A DNA stretch of 64,000 nucleotides from Amycolatopsis nalaikhensis (GCF_030264295.1 NZ_CP127173.1:193501-257500); one strand, 5' to 3'. Counted from the stretch's first letter, positions 52,466 to 62,671 are shown. A program made the numbers and translations. The notes: generated from the sequence alone by a model not told the origin.

Positions 52466-53749
52466 CTAGCCGAGCAGGGCGTCCACGAAGGCGCCCGGCT
52501 CGAAGGGGGCCAGGTCGTCCGGCCCCTCGCCGAGCCCGACGAGCTTCACCGGGACCCCCAGCTCCTTCTGGACCTGGAACACGATGCCGCCCTTGGCGGT
52601 GCCGTCCAGCTTGGTCAGCACGATGCCCGTCACGTCGATGACCTCGGCGAACACGCGGGCCTGCATCAGCCCGTTCTGGCCCGTCGTCGCGTCGAGGACC
52701 AGCAGCACCTCGTCGACCTTCGCCTGCTTCTCTACGACGCGCTTGACCTTGCCCAGCTCGTCCATCAGGCCCGTCTTCGTGTGCAGACGGCCCGCCGTGT
52801 CCACCAGGACCGCGTCGACCCCCGTGTCCACGCCGCGCTTGACCGCGTCGAACGCCACCGCCGCCGGGTCCGCGCCCTCCTTGCCGCGGACGACCTCCGC
52901 GCCCACGCGCTCGGCCCACGTCTGGAGCTGGTCGGCCGCCGCCGCGCGGAACGTGTCCGCCGCGCCCAGCACCACCGTCTTGTCCTGGGCCACCAGGACG
53001 CGGGCGAGCTTGCCCGTGGTCGTCGTCTTGCCCGTGCCGTTCACGCCAGCCACCAGGACCACCGCCGGCTGCTTCTTGCCGTCGACGATGTGCGGCAGCG
53101 CCCGCACCGCGCGCTCGCTGTCGGTCGACAGCTGCGCCGTCAGCACCTCGTGGAGCACTTCGCGCGCCTCGGCCGACGAGCGGATCGCGCGGCGGGACAG
53201 CTCGTCACGCAGGCGCTCGACGATCTGGTTCGTCGTCGCCGCGCCGAGGTCGGCCAGCAGGAGCGTGTCTTCGACGTCCTGCCAGGAGTCCTCGTCGAGG
53301 TCACCGGCGCCGAGCAGGCCCAGCAGGCTCGTCCCGAACACCGACCGCGACTTCGACAGCCGCCCGCGCAGCCGCTCCATGCGGCCCGACGCGGGTTCGA
53401 TCTCCTCGACGTCCGGCGCCGGCGCGGGCTCGTCGGGCAGCTTGACGTCGGTGACCGTGCGCTGGGCCGAGTCGCGCGGAACCGCCGCGTCGTCGCCCAC
53501 CGCGGGCTGGCCGTCGACCTCCGGCCGGTCTTCCACCGGGTGCTCGACTTCCGGGGCTTCGGCCGTGCCGCCGGGGGCGAGCGCGATGCCGCCGCTCGCC
53601 GCGTACGTGCCGCCCTTCGGTTTCTCCTCGACCTCGCGCTGGGCGTCCAGGCTGATCCGGCGCTTGCGCGCGACCAGCAGGCCGGTCACCAGCAGGGCGA
53701 CCAGCACGACGACGGCGATGACCACGAACAGGAACCAGGTGCTCGACAC
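52466..53749 (-). CDS. ftsY: Signal recognition particle receptor FtsY
   Basis: This 427-residue receptor has one N-terminal membrane helix (FLFVVIAVVVLVALLVTGLL), an acidic A domain of about 90 residues, and the NG GTPase: VNGTGKTTTTGKLARVL, DTFRAAAADQLQTWAER, VDTAGRLHTKTGLMDEL and VLTKLDGTAKGGIVFQV. It works with Ffh at 9291-10829. The GTG at 53749 has AGGATGGG upstream. In many actinobacteria it directly follows smc; here four genes lie between. Confidence 0.96.
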   Translation of the reverse strand: MSSTWFLFVVIAVVVLVALLVTGLLVARKRRISLDAQREVEEKPKGGTYAASGGIALAPGGTAEAPEVEHPVEDRPEVDGQPAVGDDAAVPRDSAQRTVTDVKLPDEPAPAPDVEEIEPASGRMERLRGRLSKSRSVFGTSLLGLLGAGDLDEDSWQDVEDTLLLADLGAATTNQIVERLRDELSRRAIRSSAEAREVLHEVLTAQLSTDSERAVRALPHIVDGKKQPAVVLVAGVNGTGKTTTTGKLARVLVAQDKTVVLGAADTFRAAAADQLQTWAERVGAEVVRGKEGADPAAVAFDAVKRGVDTGVDAVLVDTAGRLHTKTGLMDELGKVKRVVEKQAKVDEVLLVLDATTGQNGLMQARVFAEVIDVTGIVLTKLDGTAKGGIVFQVQKELGVPVKLVGLGEGPDDLAPFEPGAFVDALLG

Positions 53750-53888
53750 GCGCCCATCCTTTCATCCGCGCCGTCCGGTCCCGGACACCCCGTCCGCACA
53801 GGCAATTCGTAACGACGTTGGTCCCGATTGGGCCAAGACTTCACCACGTGGGTTGCGTCACCCCGGGGCCTGCACTAAACCCCACCGG

Positions 53889-55088
53889 ATGGGGACGCAC
53901 GGCTTCCGCGTGATCGGGTTGCTTTCGGGCACGTCCGTCGACGGCATCGACGTGGCCGCCGCCGACTTGCACGCCGAGGACGACACGATCGTCCTGACGC
54001 CGCTGGGTGAGCTGGAGATCCCGTATCCCGAGCCGCTGCGCGAGCGCCTGCTCGCCGCCCTGCCGCCGAACCCCTGCACCGCGGGCGAGCTGACCCGGCT
54101 CGACACCGGCGTCGGCCAGGCGTTCGCCGACGCGGCCGTCCGCGGGGCCGGGGAACTGGCCGGCGGCACCGCGGACCTGGTCGCGTCGCTGGGCCAGACC
54201 GTCTACCACTGGGTCGAGGACGGCGAGGTCCGCGGCACGCTGCAGCTCGGCCAGCCCGCCTGGATCGCCGAGCGCACCGGGCTGCCGGTGCTCGCCGACC
54301 TGCGGGCCCGCGACGTCGCCGCGGGCGGGCACGGCGCGCCCCTGGCCGGCACGCTCGACCACCTGTGGCTGCGCGGCGTGGCCGAGGACACCGGCCGGCC
54401 GGTCGCCGCGCTGAACCTCGGCGGCATCGCGAACATCACCGTCGTCGCCGCGGGCGAACCCGCGATCGCCTACGACACCGGCCCCGCCAACGCCCTGCTC
54501 GACCTCGCGGCCCACCGCGTCACCGGGCGGCACAGCGACGTCGACGGGCGGCTCGCGCTCGCCGGGACGGTCCGCTCCGACCTGCTCGCCCGGCTGCTCG
54601 CCGACCCGTACTTCGCCGCCGCGCCGCCGAAGTCCACCGGCAAGGAGCACTTCAACGCGCCCTACCTCGACGCGGCGCTCGCCGGGCTCGAACCGGTCGA
54701 GCCCGCCGACCTGCTGGCGACGTTGACCGAGCTGACCGCGGTGACGGTCGCCGACCAGTGCCTGCGCCACGGTGTGACGACGGTGATCGCCTCCGGCGGC
54801 GGCGTCGCGAACCCGGCGGTGATGGCCGCGCTGGCCGGGCACCTGCCGTCGGTGGTCCTCAAGACCAGCGACGACCTCGGCCTGCCCGGAGCGGGCAAGG
54901 AGGCGTACCTGACCGCCCTGCTCGGCTGGCTCACCTGGTGCGGCGTGCCCGGTACGGTGCCGTCGGCCACCGGGGCCCGCGGGCCGCGCCTGCTCGGCGC
55001 GCTCGTCCCGGGCGCCGGGCCCCTGATCCTTCCCGCCCCGCTGGGGGGCACCGTGACGCGGTTGCGAGTCGCGGAGAAGGCCGGATGA
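53889..55088 (+). CDS. anmK: Anhydro-N-acetylmuramic acid kinase
   Basis: AnmK (399 residues) phosphorylates and opens 1,6-anhydroMurNAc from cell-wall recycling. It has VIGLLSGTSVDGIDVAAADL, LGQTVYHW, NLGGIANITVV, YDTGPANALLDLAAHRVTG and VIASGGGVANPAVMAAL. ATG at 53889 has no strong ribosome site, so it may be leaderless. A sodium symporter gene follows 15 bases later in the same direction, possibly importing a substrate such as a muropeptide sugar. Confidence 0.95.
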   Translation: MGTHGFRVIGLLSGTSVDGIDVAAADLHAEDDTIVLTPLGELEIPYPEPLRERLLAALPPNPCTAGELTRLDTGVGQAFADAAVRGAGELAGGTADLVASLGQTVYHWVEDGEVRGTLQLGQPAWIAERTGLPVLADLRARDVAAGGHGAPLAGTLDHLWLRGVAEDTGRPVAALNLGGIANITVVAAGEPAIAYDTGPANALLDLAAHRVTGRHSDVDGRLALAGTVRSDLLARLLADPYFAAAPPKSTGKEHFNAPYLDAALAGLEPVEPADLLATLTELTAVTVADQCLRHGVTTVIASGGGVANPAVMAALAGHLPSVVLKTSDDLGLPGAGKEAYLTALLGWLTWCGVPGTVPSATGARGPRLLGALVPGAGPLILPAPLGGTVTRLRVAEKAG

Positions 55089-55103
55089 CAGTAGGAGATG
55101 TCC

Positions 55104-56670
55104 ATGCGCGGTGTTGACCTCGCGATCATCGTGGTCTACCTGGCGGCGATGCCGCTGATAGGCGTGCTCGTCGGCCGGAAGCAACGGTCGGCGGCCGACT
55201 ACTTCGTCGGCGAGCGCAGCCTGCCCTGGGGTGCGGTGATGCTGTCCGTGGTGGCCACGGAGACGTCGACCCTGACCGTGATCAGCACGCCCGGGCTCGT
55301 GTTCGGCAACGCGTTCCTGTTCCTGCAGCTGGCGTTCGGCTACATCATCGGCCGGACCGTCGCCGCGTTCGTGCTGCTGCCGCGGTACTTCCGCGGCAAC
55401 CTCGTGAGCGCGTACGCGTTCCTCGGGAAGCGGTTCGGCTCGGGGCTGCAGGGCACGGCGTCGGTGACGTTCGTGATCACCCGGCTGCTCGCCGAGGGCG
55501 TGCGCCTGTTCGCCGGCGCGATCCCGATCAAGGTGATCCTGGGCCACTACAACATCCACCTGGACTACTGGGTGATCGTGGTGATCCTGACCGCGCTGAC
55601 GTTGATCTACGCCTACATCGGCGGGATCAAGGCGGTCGTCTGGGTCGACGTCATCCAGCTGTCGCTCTACCTGGGCGGCGCGGCGGTGGCCGCGATCGTG
55701 CTGCTGAACAAGCTGCCGGGTGACTGGGCGTCGCAGGCGTCGGCGGACGGCAAGTTCATGCTCGTCGACTTCACGAAGAACCTGCTGACCAGCCCGTACG
55801 CGTTCGTCACGGCGGTGCTCGGCGGCGCGGCGCTGTCGATGGCTTCGCACGGCGCGGACCAGCTGATCGCGCAGCGGCTGATGGCCACGCGCAGCCTGCG
55901 CGACGGCCAGAAGGCGCTGATCGGCAGCGGGATCATCGTCACGATCCAGTTCGCGCTGTTCCTGCTGGTCGGGGCGATGCTGTGGGTGTTCAACGGCCGC
56001 AAGTCGGTGGCGCAGCTGGGCCTGCAGAGCCCGGACGACGTGTTCTCGCGGTTCATCATCGACGACCTGCCCGTCGGCGTCTCGGGGCTGCTCATCGCCG
56101 GTGTCCTCGCCTCGACCATGGGCGCGCTGGCCTCGGCGCTCAACGCGCTGTCGACGTCCACGGTGGCCGATCTCTACCAGCGGTTCACCAAGCGCTCGCC
56201 CGAGGATTCGAAGCTGCTGCGGCACGGTCGCATGTGGACACTGATCTGGGCCGTGGTGTTCGCGGTGTTCGCGTCGCTGTTCTCCACCACGAAGAACTCG
56301 GTCATCGAGACTCGGGCTGGCGATCACCGGCTACACCTACGGCGCGCTGCTCGGCTCGTTCCTGCTGGGCCTGCTGATCAAGAAGGCGCGGCAGGCGGAC
56401 GCGGTCATCGCGTTCGTCACGACGGTCGTGGTGATGGCGTTCGTCATCCTCGGGGTGAAGTTCAGCGCGAAGACCGGCTCGCTGATCGGCGTCGACTTCA
56501 GCAAGGCGGCCGGGGACAAGGTCGCGCTGGCCTACCCCTGGTACACGCTGCTGGGGGTGGTGATCACGCTGGTCGTCGGCGGGCTGCTTTCGCTGCGGCA
56601 CCGGACGCCGGACCCGAAGGCGGCCGAAGCCGAAGAGGCGCCGCCGGCCGAGGAGGTCACCGCCGCCTGA
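55104..56670 (+). pseudogene. Sodium:solute symporter (SSS family), frameshifted
   Basis: The first frame gives ten or more helices: LAIIVVYLAAMPLIGVLV, SVVATETSTLTVISTPGLVF (sodium-site region), RLLAEGVRLFAGAIPIKVIL and LLIAGVLASTMGALASALNA. After VFASLFSTTKNSVIE the frame changes; the second frame continues LGLAITGYTYGALLGSFLLG to a C-terminal Glu-rich end. One extra A at 56310 accounts for the break. AGGAG at 55093-55097 favours ATG 55104 over 55098. It may be an error in sequence rather than a dead gene. It follows anmK by 15 bases. Confidence 0.85.
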
Positions 56671-56756
56671 TCCGTCTGAACCGTTTCCGGCGGGCGCCCG
56701 TGTCGGGTTGCGGGAGCCCGCCGAGAAGCGGCGGGAGGACAGCGAAGGTGGACTTC

Positions 56757-57257
56757 ATGAAGCGGATGACGGTGGCGCTCGCGATCGGTGCCCTGTTCCT
56801 GGGCGGCGCGGCGACGGCTTCGGCCACCCCGGCACCGGCGAAGGTGCCCGACGCGATCAAGGTCCCGGACGGCAACCGGCCGCTGGCTTCGTACCCCGCC
56901 GAAGGCGTGCAGATCTACGGGTGCACCGCGGGCGCGTGGACGTTGCTCCAGCCCGCCGCGGTGCTGACCCGGCACGGCAAGCCGGTGGCGCTGCACAGCA
57001 AGGGTCCGGTGTGGACGTCCGTTGTGGACGGAAGCACGGTCGGCGCGGCGGCGGTGGCCAATTCGCCGCGGGAGGGCGCGATCCCGGAACTGCTGCTCAA
57101 GGCGAACCTCAACACCGGCGACGGCGTCTTCGGCAAGGTGACCTACATCCAGCGCCTCCACACACGCGGCGGCGTGGCCCCGGCGGGGAGGTGCGCGGAC
57201 GGCGCGCAGACGGCGGTGCCCTACTCGGCGGACTACGCCTTCTGGGTAGCGGGCTGA
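56757..57257 (+). CDS. Secreted DUF3455 protein
   Basis: This 166-residue protein begins with a signal peptide (MKRMTVALAIGALFLGGAAT, cleavage near ASA-TP). VPDGNRPLASYPAEGVQIYG, GPVWTSVVDGSTVGAA, and VTYIQRLHTRGGVAP with C...C spacing match DUF3455, a secreted family of unknown function. GAAGG lies 8 bases before ATG 56757. Confidence 0.85.
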   Translation: MKRMTVALAIGALFLGGAATASATPAPAKVPDAIKVPDGNRPLASYPAEGVQIYGCTAGAWTLLQPAAVLTRHGKPVALHSKGPVWTSVVDGSTVGAAAVANSPREGAIPELLLKANLNTGDGVFGKVTYIQRLHTRGGVAPAGRCADGAQTAVPYSADYAFWVAG

Positions 57258-57258
57258 C

Positions 57259-57402
57259 AAGCGCCCCAATGCGGCCTTCGGTGCGTTGAATGGGCGCTGC
57301 GGCGCGAAGCGCCTCCGTTGAGGGTGGCGGTGGGGGCATGGGAGGAGCACCGAAGGCCGCCTTGGGTGCGTCGGACGCAACCAAGGCCACCTTGGGGCGC
57401 TT
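57259..57402. repeat. TIR-bounded intergenic repeat, copy A
   Basis: The 144-bp element begins AAGCGCCCCAA and ends with the exact inverse TTGGGGCGCTT. Its core (57282-57358) is 77 bp and differs from copy B (62513-62589) at two bases. Flanking subunits carry AAGGCCGCCTTGG-like palindromes. It starts just after the DUF3455 stop and ends 30 bases before the next gene. Confidence 0.8.
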
Positions 57403-57432
57403 TCCCGTAACCTGGGCGCCGGAGGGGATCAC

Positions 57433-57654
57433 ATGGGGTTCTTCATCGGCATCGGCGTGGTGCTCGTCGTGGTCATCGCCGTCGCGCTGGTCATGGACCG
57501 CGCCGACCGGAAGCGGAGCGTGAAGCGCGGCTTCATCACCCCGCGCGGCCGCCGGGCCCGGATCGACGACGGACGCTGGGTCGGCAACGACCTCGCCACG
57601 TTCGACCCCCGGGCGCGACCCGACGAGCGCGCGCCGCGGGAAGACGAGATGTGA
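57433..57654 (+). CDS. Small single-helix membrane protein
   Basis: This 73-residue protein has one N-terminal helix (FFIGIGVVLVVVIAVALVMD) followed by a basic then acidic tail (KRSVKRGFITPRGRRARIDD, EDEM end). It is not recognised; similar small proteins occur beside smc in Amycolatopsis-like genomes by my recollection. Its stop is 4 bases from the convergent smc stop. Confidence 0.7.
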   Translation: MGFFIGIGVVLVVVIAVALVMDRADRKRSVKRGFITPRGRRARIDDGRWVGNDLATFDPRARPDERAPREDEM

Positions 57655-57658
57655 CGGG

Positions 57659-60600
57659 TCAGCTGACCGGGACCGGCTCTTCCTCGCTGGTGCGCAGGCG
57701 CTGCGAGATCACCTTCGTGATGCCGTCGCCCTGCATGCTCACGCCGTAGAGCGCGTCGGCGATCTCCATCGTCGGCTTCTGGTGGGTGATGATGATCAGC
57801 TGCGACGAGTCGCGCAGCTGCTCCAGCAGCCCGATCAGCCGGCGCATGTTCGTGTCGTCCAGCGCCGCCTCGACCTCGTCCATCACGTAGAAGGGTGAGG
57901 GGCGGGCGCGGAAGATCGCGACCAGCATGCCCACCGCCACCAGCGACTTCTCGCCACCGGAGAGCAGCGACAGCCGCTTGACCTTCTTGCCCGGCGGGCG
58001 CGCCTCGACGTCGACGCCGGTGCTGAGCAGGTCGTCCGGCTCGGTGAGGACCATCCGGCCTTCGCCGCCGGGGAAGAGCACGCCGAACACCGTCTCGAAC
58101 TCGCGCGAGACGTCCGCGTACGCCGAGGCGAAGACCTCGAGGATCTTCTCGTCGACCTGCTTGATGACGGCTTCGAGGTCCTTGCGGGTGTCCTTGAGGT
58201 CCTCCAGCTGGGTGGAGAGGAACTTGTACCGCTCCTCCAGCGCCGCGAACTCCTCCAGCGCGAGGGGGTTCACCTTGCCCAGCAACGACAAGTCCTTCTC
58301 GGCGCGCTTGGCGCGGCGGGCCTGGGTGTCGCGGTCGTACGGCATCGGCGGCGGCGGGGTGACGTCCTCGCCGCGGTCCTTGGCCGCCTCGTACTCGGCC
58401 ATCTCGCCCGCGCTCGGCGGGACCGGGACGTCCGGGCCGTACTCCTGCACCAGATCGTTGAGCCCGATGCCGAAGTCCTCGGCGATCTTGGCTTCCAGCG
58501 TCTCCAGCCGCAGGCGCTGCTCGGCGCGCAGGACCTCGTCGCGGTGCACGGCGTCGGTCAGCTTCTCCAGCTCGCCGGTCAGCTCGCGGACCTTGGCGCG
58601 GACGCCGGTCAGCGCCTGCTCGCGGGTCTGGCGGCGGGCCTGGACCTCGTCGCGCTCCTGCGCCGCGCGCTGGACCGAGTGCTCGATGCGCTCCAGCGCG
58701 ATCTCGCCGCCGTTGACGACGGCGTTGGCGATCTCGGCGCCGCGCTTGCGGGCCGCGGCGGCGCGCTCGGCGCGTTCGCGGGCCTGCTGCTCGGCGTGCG
58801 CGGCGCGGCGGAGCCCTTCGGCCTTGCCCGCGATGCTGCGCGCCCGCTCTTCGGCGGTGCGCTGCGCGAGCCGCGCCTCCATCTCCTCCTGCCGGACGAC
58901 GGCCAGCTCCTCGACGGCCTGGTCGCGCTCGGCGGTGTCCGGGTCGTCCTCGACCGGCTGCTCGGCGACGGCGGCGAGCCGCTCCTCCAGCTCGGCGAGC
59001 TGGGCCAGCGCCTGCACGCGGCTCTGCTCGACCTTCGCGCGCTGCCCGGACAGCCGTTCGACCTCGGCCTGTGCCTGGCGGGCGGCCTGCTGCAGCCGGT
59101 TGAGCCGCTCCGACGAGCGGGCCTTGCGGACCTTCGCCTCGCCGAGGGCGTCCTTGGCCTGCGACACCTCTTCGCGGCGCGCCTGCTGCTCGGCGCGGGC
59201 GCCTTCCAGCTCGGCCGCGTACCGCTCCAGCGAGCGCTCGGCCAGGCGGAGCCGCTCGGCCGCCTCGTCGACGGCGGCCTGGACCTCGATCACGCTCTCG
59301 CGCTTGCCGGAACCGCCGATCGCCCAGCGGGTGCCGAAGACGTCGCCCTCGGCGGTGACCGCCCGGACGTCCGGGTGCGCCGCGACGAGGTGCCGCGCCG
59401 AGTCGAGGTCGCGGACGATCGCGAGCTTGTCGAGGGCCTGCTCGACGGCGGCCCGCAGCTGCGGCGGCGCCGTGACGACCTCGCGGGCCCATCGCGCGCC
59501 TTCCGGCAACGAGGGCCAGGAGTACGTGTCCACAGTGGACTCCGGGCCGCCGAGCAGGATGCCCGCGCGGCCGGAATCGGTGTCCTTCAAGTACTTCAGC
59601 GCCCGCAGCGCTTCTTCGCCGCCCGAGACCGCGACCGCGTCGGCCACCGGGCCGAGCGCCGCGGCCAGCGCGACCTCGTGGCCCGGCTCGACGGTCAGCA
59701 GCGCGGCGACCGAGCCGAGCAGGCCCGGCAGCTCGTGGGACGCGCCGAGCAGGGCGCCCGCGCCGTCCTTGCGCTTGAGCCCCATGGACAGCGCCTCGAC
59801 GCGCGCCTTCTCCGATGCGATCTCGCGCTCGGCCGCGCGCTCGGCCTTGACCAGCTCTTCGACGCGCGCCTTGGCCGCGTTGTTGGCTTCGACGGCGCGG
59901 TCGTGACGGTCCATCAGCCCGGCGTCGTCGGATTCCTCCGCGCCGCCCTCGGCCTTGGCCATTTCCAGTTCTTCGACGGCGATCTCGGCGCGCTCGGCGG
60001 CTTCTTCGAGGGAGACGCTGAGGCGGTCGATTTCGTCGGACGTGGCGCCGTTCTTGCTGCGCAGGGCCTCGACCTGGCCGGTCAGCTTGGCCATGCCCTC
60101 GCGGCGGTCGGCGATGGCGCGGACGGCGGCCCAGTGCGCGCGTTCGGCGGCCTGGACGCGCTGTTCGAGGTCTTCGCGGCGCAGCACGGTCTGGGCGAGC
60201 AGCTCCCGGGCCTCCATGACGGCCTCGTTGAGCTCCTCTTCCTGCTCGGCGACGCGCTCGGCTTCCTCCAGGAGCTCTTCCGGGTCGCGGCCGCCGGTCG
60301 ACGTCGAGACGTCGGCCGACAGGTGCCGCTGACGCTCGATGGCGAGCCGGACGGTGCCGCGGAGGCGTTCGGCCAGCGCGGAGAGCTTGTACCAGGTCTC
60401 CTGGGCGGTCTGCAGCAGCGGCGCGTCCTCGGCGAGCGAGGCCTCCAGCTCGGTCTCTTCGGCGGAGACGATCTCGAGGGTCTGCTCGACCTCGGCGCGG
60501 CGCGCGCGGGCCGTCTTTTCGTCGGCCTCCTCGCGGGCGATCGCCTCGCGCTGGGTGACGAGGTCGTCGGCGAGCAGGCGGAGGCGGGCGTCGCGCAGCT

Positions 60601-61261
60601 CGGACTGCACCGACTGCGCCTTGCGGGCGATCTCGGCCTGCTTGCCCAGCGGCTTGAGCTGGCGGCGCAGCTCGGTGGTGAGGTCGCCGAGGCGGTCGAG
60701 GTTGCCCTGCATGTTGGCCAGCTTGCGCAGGGTCTGTTCCTTGCGCTTGCGGTGCTTGAGGACGCCGGCGGCCTCCTCGATGAAGGCGCGGCGCTCTTCG
60801 GGCTTGGACTCGAGGATCGCCGAGAGCTGGCCCTGCCCGACGATGACGTGCATCTCACGGCCGATACCGGAGTCCGACAGCAGTTCCTGGACGTCCATCA
60901 GGCGGCAGCGGTCGCCGTTGATCTCGTACTCGCTCGCGCCGTCGCGGAACATCCGGCGGGTGATCGACACCTCGGAGTACTCGATGGGGAGCGCGCCGTC
61001 GGCGTTGTCGATGGTGAGGGTGACCTCGGCGCGGCCGAGCGGGGCGCGGCCCGCGGTGCCGGCGAAGATGACGTCCTCCATCTTGCCGCCGCGCAGGTCC
61101 TTCGCGCCCTGGGTGCCCATGACCCAGCGCAGCGCGTCCAGCACGTTGGACTTGCCCGAGCCGTTCGGCCCGACCACGCAGGTGATGCCCGGCTCGAAGC
61201 GCAGCGTGGTGGCCGAGGCGAAGGACTTGAAGCCCTTGAGCGTCAGGCTTTTCAGGTGCAC
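57659..61261 (-). CDS. smc: Chromosome segregation ATPase SMC
   Basis: SMC (1200 residues) is the core of condensin with ScpAB. The N-terminal ATPase half has HLKSLTLKGFKSFASATTLR and Walker A VVGPNGSGKSNVLDAL. Two long coiled coils flank a hinge near residues 510-640 (PGLLGSVAALLTVEPGHEVA). The C-terminal half has the signature LLSGGEKSLVAVGML and Walker B FYVMDEVEAALDD. The start is GTG at 61261. It follows acyP on the same strand and converges with the small membrane gene. Confidence 0.97.
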   Translation of the reverse strand: MHLKSLTLKGFKSFASATTLRFEPGITCVVGPNGSGKSNVLDALRWVMGTQGAKDLRGGKMEDVIFAGTAGRAPLGRAEVTLTIDNADGALPIEYSEVSITRRMFRDGASEYEINGDRCRLMDVQELLSDSGIGREMHVIVGQGQLSAILESKPEERRAFIEEAAGVLKHRKRKEQTLRKLANMQGNLDRLGDLTTELRRQLKPLGKQAEIARKAQSVQSELRDARLRLLADDLVTQREAIAREEADEKTARARRAEVEQTLEIVSAEETELEASLAEDAPLLQTAQETWYKLSALAERLRGTVRLAIERQRHLSADVSTSTGGRDPEELLEEAERVAEQEEELNEAVMEARELLAQTVLRREDLEQRVQAAERAHWAAVRAIADRREGMAKLTGQVEALRSKNGATSDEIDRLSVSLEEAAERAEIAVEELEMAKAEGGAEESDDAGLMDRHDRAVEANNAAKARVEELVKAERAAEREIASEKARVEALSMGLKRKDGAGALLGASHELPGLLGSVAALLTVEPGHEVALAAALGPVADAVAVSGGEEALRALKYLKDTDSGRAGILLGGPESTVDTYSWPSLPEGARWAREVVTAPPQLRAAVEQALDKLAIVRDLDSARHLVAAHPDVRAVTAEGDVFGTRWAIGGSGKRESVIEVQAAVDEAAERLRLAERSLERYAAELEGARAEQQARREEVSQAKDALGEAKVRKARSSERLNRLQQAARQAQAEVERLSGQRAKVEQSRVQALAQLAELEERLAAVAEQPVEDDPDTAERDQAVEELAVVRQEEMEARLAQRTAEERARSIAGKAEGLRRAAHAEQQARERAERAAAARKRGAEIANAVVNGGEIALERIEHSVQRAAQERDEVQARRQTREQALTGVRAKVRELTGELEKLTDAVHRDEVLRAEQRLRLETLEAKIAEDFGIGLNDLVQEYGPDVPVPPSAGEMAEYEAAKDRGEDVTPPPPMPYDRDTQARRAKRAEKDLSLLGKVNPLALEEFAALEERYKFLSTQLEDLKDTRKDLEAVIKQVDEKILEVFASAYADVSREFETVFGVLFPGGEGRMVLTEPDDLLSTGVDVEARPPGKKVKRLSLLSGGEKSLVAVGMLVAIFRARPSPFYVMDEVEAALDDTNMRRLIGLLEQLRDSSQLIIITHQKPTMEIADALYGVSMQGDGITKVISQRLRTSEEEPVPVS

Positions 61262-61407
61262 GTGGTGCTGACCCCTCTGGCCGCTAAAACTGGCGTTTCA
61301 ATCGTCCCAGGCTACCTGGGGGCCTCCGGGGACCGCCGGACGCGCCCCCTCCTCGGCGCGCCCTAGCACAGGCGACGTCGTCCCGGCAACCTCATGAGTC
61401 CCACGCG

Positions 61408-61695
61408 TCACCGCTCGACGAAGCCGGTGAGTCCCCCTTTCGGGTCGGACCAGCGCTCGGCGACGTGCTCCACACGACCGGGTGATTCCCCCGACCGCAA
61501 CGCGGCCAACAACCGCTCACAGTGGTCTCGGCTACCCTCCGCTATGACCTCGACACGGCCGTCGGCCAGATTGCCGGCGCTGCCGACCAGGCCCAGTTCG
61601 AGCGCCCGGCTGCGCGTCCACCAGCGGAAACCGACCCCCTGCACCCGGCCGCGGACCCACGCCGTCAGCCGCGTGTTCGTTTGTTCCTCACCCAC
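61408..61695 (-). CDS. acyP: Acylphosphatase
   Basis: This 95-residue protein has the catalytic pair: Arg in VRGRVQGVGFRWW and Asn in GSAGNLADGRVEVIAEG. It hydrolyses acyl phosphates; in actinobacteria it commonly precedes smc, as here. GTG at 61695 is preferred because GAAGGGAGA lies 7 bases upstream; a longer start would lack family support. Confidence 0.92.
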   Translation of the reverse strand: MGEEQTNTRLTAWVRGRVQGVGFRWWTRSRALELGLVGSAGNLADGRVEVIAEGSRDHCERLLAALRSGESPGRVEHVAERWSDPKGGLTGFVER

Positions 61696-61873
61696 GCGTT
61701 TTCTCCCTTCCGGGTCAACCGACCGCGCACAGTAACGGATCAAGGCCACTACCTGGGCGAATACCCGCACGCCGGTGATAACCTCCCCGCCGAGGTCGCT
61801 CCCCCGCCGCGGGCGGCACGCCCCGAGTCACGACCTCGACCGCGCCTCCCCGCCATCCCCAAGGAGAGCCTGT

Positions 61874-62455
61874 ATGCCCCGCCCCGACGGGATCACCAGG
61901 ATCGACACCGCGCCGCCCAAGAGCAGCAAACCGAACCGCACCGGGTACGTCGTGCTCGGGGTCGCCGGGCTGGTGGTCGCCACGGCGTTCGCCGCCGTCG
62001 CCGAGCTCGCCGGGCCCGACCCCGCGAGCACCGCGGGCGGCACCGGCGGGACGGGCGGCCAGGGCACCTCCCAGGCCGGCCTGCAGACGCTGCCGAGCAC
62101 CCCGACGAGCGGGCCGTCGACCGTCGGCGCCCCGACGTCGGAGTCGTCGGCCACGTCCTCGGCCCCGCCGAGCACGGTGGTGTCGGTGAGCCCGGACGGC
62201 AAGACCACGACGACGGTGGTCACCCAGGCCCCACCGCCCCCACCGCGCAGCGACACGGGCGGCAACCCGCCCCCGCAGACGACGCCCACCCAGAAGCCGC
62301 CGACGAGCACACCGAAGCCGCCGACGAGCACACCGCCGACCACGACTCCCCCGCCGGAGACCACGCCGACGACGCCGACGACCCCGACCGGCGGCGGCTC
62401 CAGCTCCGCGGGCGCCCCGTCGGCCTCGACGACCGGCACCAGCCCGACCCCGTAG
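61874..62455 (+). CDS. Membrane-anchored Pro/Thr/Ser-rich protein
   Basis: This 193-residue protein has a short cytoplasmic N-terminus, one helix (YVVLGVAGLVVATAFAAVAE) and a long extracytoplasmic tail of Thr, Pro, Ser and Gly with PPTSTPKPPTSTPPTTTPPP-type repeats. Such tails are likely to span the wall and be glycosylated. No enzymatic domain is seen. AAGGAGAG precedes the ATG. Confidence 0.75.
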   Translation: MPRPDGITRIDTAPPKSSKPNRTGYVVLGVAGLVVATAFAAVAELAGPDPASTAGGTGGTGGQGTSQAGLQTLPSTPTSGPSTVGAPTSESSATSSAPPSTVVSVSPDGKTTTTVVTQAPPPPPRSDTGGNPPPQTTPTQKPPTSTPKPPTSTPPTTTPPPETTPTTPTTPTGGGSSSAGAPSASTTGTSPTP

Positions 62456-62459
62456 ACCC

Positions 62460-62663
62460 AAGCGCCCCAAGGCGGCCTTGGTTGCGTCTCACGCACCGAA
62501 GGCCGCCTTGGTTGCGTTGAATGGGCACTGCGGCGCGAAGCGCCTCCGTTGAGGGTGGCGGTGGGGGCATGGGCGGAGCACCGAAGGCCACATTGGGGCG
62601 CGTCCAACGCACCGAACGCCACATTGGGTGCGTCCAACGCACCCAACGCCACATTGGGGCGCT
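62460..62663. repeat. TIR-bounded intergenic repeat, copy B
   Basis: This 204-bp element begins AAGCGCCCCAA and ends TTGGGGCGCT. It contains the 77-bp core shared with copy A plus extra subunits of about 30 bp (AACGCCACATTGGGTGCGTC type). It fills the gap between two convergent genes. Confidence 0.8.
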
Positions 62664-62671
62664 CGGGCCGG

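Noticed and set aside
52164..52469. A 101-codon plus-strand frame between the GNAT and ftsY genes
   Set aside because: Low-complexity Ala/Arg sequence, overlaps the ftsY end, and has no recognisable relative or good ribosome site.
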